Source: Lethocerus indicus (taxonomy: Eukaryota; Arthropoda; Insecta; Hemiptera; Belostomatidae). From it: a stretch of DNA of 64,000 nt. The position numbers and the translations under genes were made by a program. Each line of letters starts with the position of its first letter. Within the stretch, counting starts at the first letter, position 1. Under the pieces are notes generated by a model. It did no database searches and was not told the DNA's origin. It saw nothing but the letters and a program-made list of their open reading frames with translations. Shown here piece by piece: positions 37,501 to 48,699 of the stretch. The stretch lies in contig JACDQD010000006.1 in NCBI GenBank assembly GCA_019843655.1, positions 4,580,034 through 4,644,033 on the forward strand, given 5' to 3'.

Positions 37501-39294
37501 TTCAATTTTGTTAACATTGATAAAATACTACAAAAAACTTTACTACCAAAATTATTGTATATATAATTGTAGTAAATTATATACCTCACTATTACTTTTG
37601 GGTGAATTTGAATATGACCAATTCGACATTTTTTTTGGAGTTTTTTGGTTTTGATTTGTCCCTGAAAGTATTTTATATAATTAAAAGAATGTAATCACAA
37701 GAAATATTCATTAAATTCATTATTGAAATATATTTTAATTACCTTGAGTTATGGCATCAACAATCATTTCCCTAGAGATTAAATTTGGTTGACAGTCAAC
37801 AAATTCCTGGAGAAAATCTAACAATACACTCTGTGTTGTGTTTGGTAATGAGCACAACCTGGTTTTAATGTCACTATTCGATGTGTGCAGTGATGAATTA
37901 ATGAGTAATAATGTTGAAATTATAATTAATTCCTTATCATCCCATTCGTTTTCATTTTTTAAGTTGTAATGTGGGTAAATCACTGAAATAAACAATTATA
38001 GTTTACAATTTCACGATGGACATGTAATGACAAGTTAGTCACTCAAAATTAGTTGAATTTAGAATACATTATTAGTAATTATTTTAAATAAAATACACAA
38101 ATAACATCAAGAAGTTTCATAAAATCACTACAACCACACATTTGTTTGAATATGGTAGGAAATCAGGAATAAACTTCAAAGTTAGCTCTTATTTCATGGT
38201 TATACCTTTTATAAACTGTGCTAAGTTCTCAAAGTCTTCACCAGATTTGTTCGCAATCTTGATGTTCTCAGCTTGAAGATATCTATAATTAAGAAAATAA
38301 TGAAATATCAGTATATAATTTTGTATATTATTATTTAATAACGTATAAGTTACTAGATATTTTTGTATCTTAACCCCTTGGTGTAATGTAATACAGTCAA
38401 TACCTACAAACAGTAATATAAGTAAAAATGAAAAAATGCAATTACCCAATGAGTTTAGAAAAGAAACCTGTTGTTGCAAATTCCTTAATGTCCTTGATTT
38501 CATTTTCAACCAGAGCAAGAGCATTTGCCTATGAAAGCATAAATTATATGTTATCATTTGCCAAACTAATAAAAATTATGTTTCTATTTATTATATAACA
38601 AATCAGAAAATGCAGCCAAATTGTAAGTAAATAATTTGTTGATTTTATTACATACTTTACACCTCATGTCAGGCTAGATGATTTAGGTAACAAATTGCAA
38701 TAGTTCTGTTTATTATTACAGCAATATGAATACAATAATAATTTTGAAAAAATTCTATCTGCCATACACATTATATAAGACCAACAGGTAACAATAGCAA
38801 TGATACAAGCACAAATCTCTGAATGCGTCCATATTTTCTTATCTGTATAATATTTACAGTATTTTTTCCATGTATGGATTGTTTTCTGTAATATTATGTC
38901 TCAGATATTTATTTCACACACAAATCCAACAATATATTATAGAACGGCACAAAGTAGACGTAGATAAGACTTCCTATACGTTCTTCACCTGCAATAACTT
39001 ACAGCCCATATATGATATGAACTCGTCAACATGGAGTATGGACTATCAACATTTAGTTCTTGCCAAACATCACAACAGCGTTTCAAGTCTGTAGTTTCTA
39101 AGATCATTTGGTATGCAATATAAAACGGTCCGGTAAAACGGACGCGATATTGCATGAAATATTGTCTGTAGCAGGGTCCTCAAAACGTTTGGACTGTTAG
39201 AAATAACCGTCTCATTAAAATACTTCATTAAAGGAAAACAAAAAATTAGCCTTACCCAGTCTGTTATCACGCTCACCCAGTTTTTAAAATCCAT
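28569..39294 (-). CDS. NUMA1: NuMA / Mud orthologue (spindle and cortical dynein adaptor), 19 coding exons
   Basis: Coding exons, minus strand: 39294-39256, 38528-38446, 38282-38206, 37982-37743, 37661-37585, 37429-37285, 36964-36738, 36549-36418, 36301-36149, 36071-34414, 34004-33842, 33714-33640, 33552-33418, 33093-33038, 32455-32346, 32039-31825, 30843-30766, 30575-30507, 28709-28569. All borders are GT/AG and phases agree; the sum is 3,873 nt, or 1,290 aa (human NuMA about 2,115). Residues 1-145 form a globular head starting MDFKNWVSVITDW, comparable to the NuMA/Hook-like N terminus. About 175-1065 is heptad-rich coiled coil. Exon 16 (about residues 1157-1180) holds the LGN/Pins-binding motif, with LQYRNSMCPPHLKSSYPLE matching human LQQRN-CPPHLK-YPLE. 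The tail has KKPGPPTPSKKGSL and a basic end. The protein couples LGN/Pins to dynein-dynactin to orient the spindle. An extra in-frame exon cannot be excluded in the 1.8 kb last intron. Confidence 0.9.
31825..32039 (-). other. Exon encoding the LGN/Pins-binding (NLM) motif
   Basis: This exon encodes 72 residues. The RxxxLQxRNxxCPPHLKxxYPLE pattern matches the NuMA-LIN5-Mud peptide that inserts into the TPR groove of LGN/Pins. Neighbouring exon 15 contributes a Ser/Thr-rich linker and exon 17 a basic RRKSKS stretch. Confidence 0.88.
34414..36071 (-). other. Large coiled-coil exon of the NuMA orthologue
   Basis: This single 1,658-nt exon encodes about 553 residues (392-943 of the model), almost entirely Lys, Glu, Leu, Asn and Ser in heptad patterns, with few Pro or Gly. 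It forms the central rod. It is followed by donor GAGTAAGT used as GA|GTAAGT (phase 2). The plus-strand open frame over 34495-35064 is a mirror of this exon and is not a gene. Confidence 0.9.
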
Positions 39295-40367
39295 AACATT
39301 TGAGGAAGAATAATAAGTAAACAGCAAACAAAGCGGGATTCGCAAACGGCCAATCTTTCAAAAAGTACGTTACACGGCTCTCCCCACTCCCTTACACCAG
39401 TGGCGTCTAAATCGTAGCTCTATCGTCTTTCTTGTTATAGAATTAACCTATTAATTCTATATTCAAGTTGATTTTTAATAAATATTAATAAATTAAACAA
39501 GAAATAAATTGAACTATATTCATATAATAATAAGAAACAGATTACTGAGAGACATTTAAATGAATATACATTCACAGTATGAATTTTCAACTAGATAAAA
39601 TATATCTAAAACTAAAAATTTAAGTATTATAATTCTAGTAGGAACATAAACGGCTCAATAATTAGGACAAATAAATATTATTTTTTAAATCGAATAATCT
39701 AGTACACATTGCACCATATTACTGCTCAACTAGTTCCATTTGCCTTGATAACGATTAAAGTCTTATTACATATGACGCTAGCTTCAATTGTGTGAAAATT
39801 AACGATGCAATAATTTGGAACGTGATAGAATATTTATGAAAAAATGATGATTTTAATTGCTTTTAAACAAAATAAACGGTAAAAATAACCTAATTTCCAG
39901 AGACAAGTGGAACAAAAATATCCCTCTACCTGGGGTAATAATGCTCTACATAGAGCATTAGAATATAGAGTAAATTACCATATATATAAATAAATATATA
40001 TGTAAAATTTTCGGGCTAATGATGGACACAGGTTACATGAAAAATATTTTTATTTCACTGTGTAAAAGTTTAAATATATCTATATAAACATTATTTTAAA
40101 AGGGCTAATGCACATAAGAAGTTGTTGTTATGGTGGATACTAGACCTGATAAGACTGATTATATCTAAGAACCTGATCAATAAAACAATACAATAAAATC
40201 AAATAATACAATAATAGTTTTATACAAATAATATACAATATAAATACATATGTCCAAACGTGCATTATGTCACTCACATCAATGCATAATATTAAACATC
40301 CCAATGTGGTAAACAATCAATTTGATAAATGTTGGGTGAACAAACGTGTAAAAAAAAGATAGGAATC
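39295..40367. other. Promoter side of the NuMA gene and 3' flank of LRRC57
   Basis: The first 140 bases right of the NuMA start are CpG-rich compared with the surrounding domain, fitting an unmethylated promoter. CAGTGGCGTC (39398-39407) repeats the 10-mer at 11159. The remainder is AT-rich. TTTATT near 40051-40056 reads AATAAA on the minus strand about 310 bases after the LRRC57 stop. Confidence 0.45.
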
Positions 40368-41084
40368 TTAGAACAATTTTTTTTTTACTGCGGTATACCT
40401 TTCCATATACTTTTCATAGCCTTCGAGATTCATGAAACTTTTTGAGTCAAATAAATTGCCTTCTATAGACAGCATAGAAACCTTGGAATCTGTAAGTAAC
40501 TTCAGTGGAAACGTGTTCAGTTGAAGACAATTTTCTTCCATCCTCAGTGTCTTAAGTCTGGGACAATCTGCAATATCCTCAGATATAGAAGCTATTTGAT
40601 TCCGGTTGAGTATAAGCTCTGTAACATAGAGCCCCGAAACACCTTCAGGAACGGAAGATATCTTGTTAGCAGAGAGATCTACTACGTCGAGATGCTTCAG
40701 GCCACAAAAGAAGAGGGGGAACTCACCCAAACAATTGTTACTCAGATCGACTCTCTTGAGATTGATAAGGCAGGAGACAGATTCCGGCAGAGATCTGAGA
40801 CTATTGTGGGCTATGGACAAGTGTTCCAATTTCGTTAGGTGGCCTATTTCCAGAGGCAGGCAAGTTAGGGAATTGCGGTCCAAAGTGAGCGACTTGAGAA
40901 GTCCAAAATAGCCGAGTGACGGAGGTAAAGAGCCGAACTTGTTGGAGGATAAGTCCAGTGTCCTGAGTACACCCTGGAGCTGCTTCAACTGGGGAGGGAA
41001 ATCCTGGAGCTTACCCTGCGAGAGATTGAGCACGCCTGTCTTTTCCGCGGTGGCGTAGTGGTTTTTCAGAGCTGTGTTCCCCAT
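40368..41084 (-). CDS. LRRC57: Leucine-rich repeat-containing protein 57 (LRRC57), single exon
   Basis: This uninterrupted frame encodes 238 aa, against about 239 in human LRRC57. It begins MGNTALKNHYATAEKTGV, nearly the family start, with Gly2 in a context for N-myristoylation, so membrane attachment is likely. About eight leucine-rich repeats follow from residue 17 to 190, with LxxLxLxxNxL cores such as LRTLDLSSNKF, LTLDRNSLTCLP, LSIAHNSLRSLP and VDLSNNCLGEFP. The conserved CPRLKTLRMEENCL cap and C-terminal EGYEKYMERYTAVKKK complete the match. The molecular function is poorly known in any animal. No intron interrupts the frame; a processed retrocopy is possible but the frame is intact and the CpG-rich flank looks like a real promoter. 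It lies head to tail with the NuMA gene, 1.07 kb upstream of it. Confidence 0.96.
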   Translation of the reverse strand: MGNTALKNHYATAEKTGVLNLSQGKLQDFPPQLKQLQGVLRTLDLSSNKFGSLPPSLGYFGLLKSLTLDRNSLTCLPLEIGHLTKLEHLSIAHNSLRSLPESVSCLINLKRVDLSNNCLGEFPLFFCGLKHLDVVDLSANKISSVPEGVSGLYVTELILNRNQIASISEDIADCPRLKTLRMEENCLQLNTFPLKLLTDSKVSMLSIEGNLFDSKSFMNLEGYEKYMERYTAVKKKLF

Positions 41085-41393
41085 ACCTCCTCAAATCGCG
41101 TTCATCTCTGGGTGGGAAAGGTGAGGCGTAGCCGTCTGCCCGGGGTTGATAGTGGCGGCGAGGTGTACGCGATCAGCTGATGTAGTGACATATTGGCCAG
41201 TTTGGGGTTTGACCGTGCGAGGTCGTGCCCGAGATCGACTCCGTTCCCAATCGAAAGATGGAGTCCTCAACTGGGCTAGTTTTTTGCTGTGTTCTCGGAC
41301 TGTTATCGGACGGACGTTCGCCTCTGTTGTCGCCGCCCTCTGCCCTCTCGTCCCACGGAAAAATGACCCGCTGAAATAGCACCGGACTCGACC
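41085..41393. promoter_or_regulatory. CpG-rich, probably bidirectional promoter right of LRRC57
   Basis: This stretch is GC- and CpG-rich inside a CpG-poor domain and starts directly at the LRRC57 ATG. The enrichment continues to about 41640, past the point needed for LRRC57 alone, which suggests transcription in both directions. Confidence 0.5.
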
Positions 41394-41430
41394 ATGTCAT
41401 CCAATTCGAAGGGAGACAAACATGTTTCAA
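41394..41430 (+). CDS. Possible first coding exon of an unidentified plus-strand gene
   Basis: ATG at 41394 has A at -3 (GACCATGT), an in-frame stop upstream at 41364, and 12 codons (MSSNSKGDKHVS) before a fair donor CAA|GTTAGT, phase 1. I do not recognise the peptide, and found no convincing next exon in the window. It is offered because the CpG-rich promoter extends this way and the following 3.6 kb is CpG-poor like a methylated gene body. It may be chance. Confidence 0.25.
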
Positions 41431-41639
41431 GTTAGTATCGCTTTGTACCTCTCCGATCCCTACCTAACAGCCGGGTGTTTTATTCATTTTTGTTCCGTTT
41501 TTAAGTTGGAACTACTCGTATCTGATGCAAAGAAAGGGAGAACTCTAAATTGGTTTTCACCGGCCGGAAGATTCGGCCTAAGATCAGATATCAATAGTGG
41601 AAATGGGTCTTCGAGGTTGTCATTTTTTTCTTATTATTA

Positions 41640-42516
41640 ATCGACTTTATTAATGCGTTATATTGTGTTTTTTACGGTATGATTTTAATTATTACAACTT
41701 TTGTTCGATGGAATACTTAATTTAAGTTAATTGAGTATTGACCCTTTTTGTTTACCGAATTCTTACTACTTGTCTATCAAGCTGTAAATATTTAGTGTGC
41801 TTAATACATTTTTGGACGATTAATACTACATTTATGTGATTAAATCTATGTAATAAAATTTGAGAAGAACATTGAGTCATTTGGAAACATAAGATAATAA
41901 TTTGTGCATTGTCAAACAAACTGATAATATTGTCAACATTATCTCTTTCAGAACTGATTTATTTTTTTATGCAAAAATTTTTACTGTCCATCAATGGATT
42001 TCTTAATCTTCTTGTTTTGAATGATGCGTGAAATGGTTTAAAAAGGATGCTTTTATTTGATGAAAAAATCATTTTGGCTTGTTAATGGTGTTAGTATATT
42101 TAACACATTACATTATTTAGTAGTTATAAAAGAATCATTTGGTAGAGTTATGCTATTTGTACTAAGATAGAACTAAAAGACACTAACTAAAAGAACAAGA
42201 TTCTTTTCATTACACATTATTCCCATATATAGTCATTGATGTAAATTGGTTAATTAGTAAGTAATTGACTTCTTAAATATTGTTAGAAAATATTTTTTTC
42301 ATAAATTTGTTGTGAACTCATAAAACACTCCAAAGGCATTCAGAATTACTGCTATTCATAAAACACTTCCCCTTCTATAAACTTGTTTGTAGTTAATTGT
42401 TTTTCATTTTATTTTCATTCATTTTAAAAAACTGAGCAAATAACTATTGTTAATTGTTTAGTTTTGTACAAAAATTCAGGGCTTTCCTGACCCTACATTT
42501 ATGTATGTATATGTAC

Positions 42517-42572
<56 letters not shown>

Positions 42573-45300
42573 CTAAAAACAATTTTAAAATCATGAATTA
42601 CTTCTTTATTTGAGGAATATTTGACTTTTATTAATAAATAATAATTTTAATAAATAATAGCATTCCATTTATTTATTTTAGTTCTCATCAATTTAAATTT
42701 TTCCTTAATATTTCTATTCACTTAAAAATGTTGTCTATATTGAAGAAAAGCAATATATTTATTTTTAATTTATAATTAATTAAATAAACTTATATTTGTA
42801 CATAAAAATAATCTTTCTAGAATTTAATTAAACAATAATTTGCAGAGCTCACTCGTCCTCAATTAAATGCAGTCATTGTATAACAACTACCAATGCTGAA
42901 CCGAAGTCACATGTGTGGAATTCATTTTTTATTAGTGATTGCTCAGTATATTAGACTTGAGCTTTTACTGTGGTAAATAGTCATCAGAAACTGCGAAATT
43001 TTTTAAATTTCATTGGTTATTAGGAATAAATCATATATGCCTCGTTGTTTTAAATAAAAAACAGTACAACATATTACAGTAACAAATATTTCAATGAGGG
43101 TACCATTGCACTGTTTATTCAGTTATATTTGCATTAAAATAATTATGGGCTACTAGAAATAGAACACTAATACAAATTTATTTAGCAAGTGTTTTATCTT
43201 AACATAAATCCTTAAAAATCAAGTAACTTCACAGTTCACGTATATGAATGGCATGAACTACTTTTTTGAGTGCAATATCAAATATGATTAATTAATTATT
43301 TAAGACTGTTATATAAAGGAATTAAATTATTTCTGGTTATAATGGTTTAAATGGTTCTTAAAATTGGTTTTTGTAAATAATGTATCCAGTGTATATTGGG
43401 GTATTATAAAAGATTTATTTGTTTAATTGAATTTTTGTTGGAATAATTTTGATGCAAGTAAGGTTTTCAGAATATGCTTTAACCTATTTTTTCACAACCA
43501 GTTCATTCCAATCGTGTGCAAGTACTAGCATACATGTTATTATGTTCATAATGTTAATCAGCTTATAAACGACACTTGGACGGTTTAGCTACCCTAAATG
43601 GTTCAAACCTCATACCATATCACAATGTTCTGTTGGAGATATGGAAGCTCTTTGACCGATTATTAGATCTATCTATATTATCTGCTTTGGCCTTATCAGT
43701 CACATAATGCATACAAATATTGCTATGTTTAAATTGCGAACCCAACTATCAACTTCTTTTTGAGTATGGTTTAAATTTAAATGTTCCCTTTCTGCCTTCT
43801 CATGCTGAACATATTGTTTTGCATTATTTAGTATAGCTTAAATAACAAACTTTGATTATATATTTGTATTAGTTGTACTTGACAAAACACAAAAGAAACA
43901 GTTTTCAGAAATCTCTTTACCATAATTAAAATTTAAAAATAATAAAAAAATAATCTAGGAATTTCATAAGTATATTATAAATTTAATATTAATTATTAAT
44001 TTTATAACTAGTTATTATACAAATATTATGTAAACATTCATATATTTTTTCATAAGTAAATTTACATTAATTTTGAGATATATTTGAATGACTCAAATAA
44101 CATGTTACTGAGCGTAATACATATAATATACATTAGCTTGTAAAAACCTAGTTTCATACATTTTATTGCAAAGAAATTAATGAATTATACATTCATGAAA
44201 ACATATTAAAATATTATTACTTGAACTATTACATAAATTCTTATAACAACTAGTTTCTCTAAGAGATCCTGTTTATCTAGAATTGAATCTCCTTTCACAA
44301 TCTGATGTCTATAGACTTTTCTATTTCAGAATCTACTTCTGAATTACACTTGATGGTTATTATGATTTGATTAATTTATTAATGTGTAGTGATGTTTGTG
44401 TGATCTTCATTTTATATTATTTAACATGCAATAATAATAATGGGGGAAATTTTCATATTTAGGGAGTGTATCTGTCGATTTGCTGTTTATTACTTTATTA
44501 TTAATAAAGTGTAATAAATGTATATTAACAGATGAAAACTTGAAATGATTAGCTTTTGATAAAGGAATATGATCATGGTATTAATCACTTCCACTGTGGT
44601 TTATAATATTGTTCATAATATAACACAAATAGAACAGTTCCCTTCTCTATGGGGTTCTAATCAGTGCCTGATCATTGTCTCCTATTTTCAGTAGGGGAAA
44701 ACATTGGTTTTCATGGTATATTCCAGTTTTTGTATTTGTTCATGTCTGCAATAATAATATGTAACTGGATATCTCAAATACGCCATGCAGTGGAACTTGT
44801 TATATGAATTTAAAATTTTTTTATTGTACACTACACTCTGTGGGTTCTTGTATAGCAAATGCCTGTGGGTTTTTTTATTTTATGTCTGGGATGATTGAAC
44901 TACATGTCAATATGTTGCAAAGTTTGCAGTTGAAACATGTTTCTTATTTGCAGTCTACTAACATAGCAAATGAAACATGCAATATTGTTTATAACAAAAG
45001 AAGATAATACTCTATTAGCCATTACTTTAAGGTACTTCTTTGGGGAGGCATCCTACAATTATATTATATATGATAGTATATTCACTACCATTTCCTACTA
45101 CCACTGGTTTATTTGGTCTTAAGCTAGAAAGGTTTCAGATTCTCACCATAGTCAGTCGAATATAGTCAGTCTGTCAATAATATAGTGAGATATGCATGTA
45201 GCAGCATCCCATCAGAACTGCTACTGGATAGTAAAATTGCAGTGACTATCTATTTGTCTTTCTCCTGCTTACCTGCTAATAAGAATTAGGATTTAATTGT
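41640..45300. other. AT-rich, CpG-poor stretch without recognised exons
   Basis: The composition matches the introns and flanks of the housekeeping cluster, but no coding exon is supported. Frames near 42843-42950 and 44804-45007 lack recognisable domains. It may be the first intron of a plus-strand gene starting near 41394. Confidence 0.45.
42520..42571. repeat. (TA)n microsatellite
   Basis: An alternating TA tract of about 52 bases. Confidence 0.97.
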
Positions 45301-45790
45301 TTTGTGTTAATTTTCCGACAGTTTGTATTGTACAACGTTAATTACCTCAGGGACCACCTGTTGGATTGGCGAACGGTCAATGTTGGATAAAATTACCGGA
45401 GTCAATCGATCGGTGTGGTCGGGTTCAACGGTCCGTGTCCTAGGACAGTCAAGGGGATGGGGTTTAAGGAGGGGATGACGGTCGTTCTCTATTTATAGAG
45501 GTTGTGCAGGGCGTAGAGGGCCAAGGAGCGTGCGGAGTGTGGGACTGGGTTAAGTGCGTGTGTGTGTCTTCGCCGGATGACATCACTCCTCGGTGTGTCG
45601 TCACACCTCCATCCGTCTCGCTCCCTCTCTCCTTCCCATCCTATCACTCCCTCTCTCCTCCGCTCTCGAGTAATTCACTAGAAAGGCTTTTAGTCCTCTT
45701 CGGACGGCCGTTAAGCGAACAGCGTCGTAACGCGAGTCGCCCTACGCCCAATCTGAGGAACGTCCGCCGAAGAAGTTGAGGAAACTCTTC
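45301..45790. promoter_or_regulatory. CpG-rich segment with TATA-like box and CT-rich tract
   Basis: CpG content rises abruptly here. TATTTATAG (45490-45498) is followed by GC-rich sequence, a CRE-like TGACATCA (45578-45585) and a CT-rich tract at 45605-45665. The arrangement resembles a TATA-type promoter with a 5' UTR, possibly plus strand, but no coding exon follows that I can recognise. Confidence 0.3.
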
Positions 45791-47333
45791 CGATTTCACG
45801 GACAAATTTGTGTTTTGTGTTTTAATTTAATTTTTTTTGGAACTGGCGATACTTGTTCTAAGCACTAGTAAAGTAAGTTCTGCTTCACTATTTATGTTTT
45901 ATTACTACTAACTGGGATTCCTCCCACGCTTTGGAACTGTCACTTTATAAATCACGTTCCTGCCCAATTAAAGAAGAATTGTTTAATTTAACTATTCGTA
46001 ATGGACAACAAGTGTTGATCTACTTGCTTGCCCTAATCGGGGCAATTGGTCGGTACTACAATGGTATTGCATTACTGAGGTCTCCCTCTGTACCGTATTG
46101 TGATAACTGTTCGCTTCCTGAGCCTCTCGGACTTCCCTATTAGGTTTGGAAAGTAAATGGTTTCTTATACGAGACGTCAACATCAGGATCCATCAGGCTG
46201 GCACTACTTGGCTTAGAAGACCGAGTTACTGACCAAACGACCAGTGTATAAATTGATTGTATACGTAACTGTTGCGAATTTTCAGAAAATAATAACATCT
46301 GATTTTCTGTCCCCCGGAGCATTGTGATAAAGCACTGCAATGTCTGCTTTTTTCAGGTTTTCATGTTTTATTGTTGTCGGGTGCTTCGTATATTTATTTT
46401 CTTTTTCAAAGAAGGTAGACAACAAACATACGAAACAGTAAGAAGGAGGATAGAAAGATCACAGACCAGTTTAATCCAGTATACATATATATAATTATGT
46501 AATTGACGTAGGATGTAAAACCGATTGTGTCAAATAAACTTGGAAGAGCGAACAAGAATGTAGAGTTGGGAAATTACGAAAAGAAGGTGTTATAAAGTGG
46601 CAGTGTTGGGTTTTTGTATTTAGCGCTACTTATACATAAAATATTCAATGCTACATTCAATTTTCCTGTTGGAAGAACAGTGTTTGTTGGTATAGCCAGC
46701 AGACCCTTTAGGGATTGTTTTCCCATACCGATTTCTCCGGGGTTGGGAAATTTCATTCTTAATTCTTAAGAATGAATTTTCTCTAATTAAAAAACTGCTC
46801 GACAGTATGCCATTATTTGGCCTCTTCTCGGTAATTTCAAACTCATCTACCAGAATCTTGAATAGGCAATACACATCTATCGTTAATATAATTATTTTTT
46901 GTCGGATTTCTGTTGTACCACTAATATAAATTGTTCTTTCCCCTATATATTTAGCGTAAAAATAGTAATTGAAACGGCTGATATCATAAGAGATAAAAAT
47001 ATTGTATGTTTAAAGACGTTCATTGTAATGCAAGGTTAAATATTTTTTCTGAGGACGAACCTTTTAAGAAGTTACTAAAACAAATTGAACACAGACAAAT
47101 TAATATAGGTTATTGTATTTTCATTGTTAAAGTTAATCTCATATTCATTTAGTAATTTGAGTCGTGTAAATTACGTCCGCAGCGATAAGGTATTTTATGT
47201 TTGCTTATGAAGAAAACGATGGGGCTCCTGTAGTTTGAAAGGGAGGAGTTACGCACTTTCTGTCGAATAGGTTTGTTTTTGAGCGAGAGAGTGTGGACCA
47301 AATAATTTGACCGCAGGAATGGTTTGGTTGTCG

Positions 47334-47334
<1 letters not shown>

Positions 47335-47373
<39 letters not shown>
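47335..47373. repeat. (CA)n microsatellite
   Basis: A CA tract of about 39 bases is bracketed by GAGAGAGTGTGG on the left (from 47285) and the matching reverse complement CCACACTCTC on the right, giving an imperfect inverted arrangement. Confidence 0.93.
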
Positions 47374-47939
47374 ACACTCTCACTCTCTCCGATATCTTTC
47401 TTAGGGGATTGGTTTCACACGACGCTTTCGAGCCGTTCGCATCTTAAGTCCAAGAGAACAATCTCTTATGAGAAGGAAATTTAAGGGCTATTGGCTGTTT
47501 TGCTTTTAAATTTAAAGTTTCAAATTGTAGATCTTTTTTTGAATACGTTATACGGGCCGTGAAAAGTCTGTCGGCCGATCGAAACAGGTTGAAGACCCCT
47601 GTTAAAGTGCGTAGGACGTCCTTTCAGTTCCGTTACCCGGTTTAAATTTATGAGTAGCGAGACATGTTAGGTCTACTAAGACATTTCGTATGAAATTATT
47701 TAGAATACTTTTCTATGTCTTTTACTAAGATAATTTTGTTTCTCTGTCTGTAGTAAGCCAGTAATTACACAAAAATATGCGTAATCACAAGGCTGTGAAT
47801 ATATACACGTCTGTTTCAAAACGAATTTTAGGAATTTATTCTATTAAGTATTATGTGTCTAGTAACATTGTAAGACTCGCCTTGTATTTTTCTCAGTTTT
47901 TATGCTAGAGTTTCGTATGGCATTTAAAATGAATGAAGT

Positions 47940-48164
47940 ATGCGCCGTGCTTGTTCAGCGGTTATTGTGACGCCCACCTCTGTATCAGCAATTAGATTCT
48001 GGCCTAGTTACTTCAAATGTGGCCGCCCCAGGACCTTCATTAGTAATGCAACTAATGTCGAGCATCTTTTACTTAGATGCAGCTGGTTCCTTGGCACTGA
48101 AGGATGCCAACGTCAGTCTGTCATAGGGCCAAATAAACGAGTGGAAGTAGACCTTAGGTACTGA
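47940..48164 (+). pseudogene. Possible LINE C-terminal zinc-knuckle remnant
   Basis: The 74-codon frame contains FKCGRPRT...NVEHLLLRCSWF, resembling the CxxCG...TxEHxLxxCPxF pattern at the C terminus of several non-LTR retrotransposon ORFs. The first cysteine of the pattern is missing and nothing upstream matches a reverse transcriptase. This is weak evidence and may be chance. Confidence 0.25.
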
Positions 48165-48451
48165 CTGACAAAGATGCATCTGTCAGTTCAGAATTGATAG
48201 GTATTGTTCCCTTTAATTTTTGGGATTTAAACTGGAATGCCTTTCACTGTCGGCCAATCTCGAAGCAGTTAACACGTAACCTTTATCATTATGGATAACC
48301 ACTAATTCAAGGATCACATGAAAACTGCACATGTTCTGAATTACCTATTACTCAAATTCGTCTTCTTCGTTTAACATAGAATTCTTCGGAATTTTGCGAC
48401 GTACCTTGACGTTTGTGTCATGTTATTTACAGTTACAATGAAATCTATTTA

Positions 48452-48640
48452 CCGTGTGTTTCTGTTTCGTCTCGCTGCTTTGCTCTTTTGCTAGCGTCAC
48501 CCCCAGGCGGGCGCTAGCGTCGCGGTGCTCGTGGTACCGCGAGTGACTAACACCGCTACTGAAGGTGGCGAGTAGCTGAAACCGGTCTAGCAAAAGACCA
48601 AACCGGCGAGAGGAGACAGAAACACACGGAATCTACGGTA
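48452..48640. mobile_element. MITE-like hairpin element, copy 2
   Basis: The right arm (48542-48640) is highly similar to the right arm of copy 1, sharing GTGACTAACACCGCTACTGA, CCGGTCTAGCAAAAGACCA and GACAGAAACACACG. Only the outer 41 bases of the left arm (48452-48492) survive. They are followed by a GC-rich centre with its own short inverted repeat (GCTAGCG...CGCTAGC around 48490-48519). Similarity continues to the right to about 48698 (GGTATTCCAA, CTCGCAGACCA, AGGTATTCTGAA, TTTTGTATCAC). No transposase is encoded. Confidence 0.78.
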
Positions 48641-48699
48641 TTCCAATCCCTCGCAGACCACAAAACAGGTATTCTGAAATATATTTAATTTTGTATCAC

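Larger units (their letters stand above)
45791..48451. other. Non-coding region
   Basis: No gene is supported. The frames at 45931-46143 and 46574-46874 have no domain. A weak retrotransposon-like frame lies at 47940-48164. Confidence 0.4.

Noticed and set aside
39070..39120. Candidate second exon of the NuMA gene between 38975 and 39110
   Set aside because: Phase 0 entry after exon 1 gives an immediate stop; the exon at 38528-38446 enters in the right phase and resembles the NuMA head.
42843..42950. Acceptor-like TTTGCAG followed by a 35-codon frame
   Set aside because: It ends in a stop without donor, its phase cannot be tied to the candidate exon at 41394, and the peptide is not recognised.
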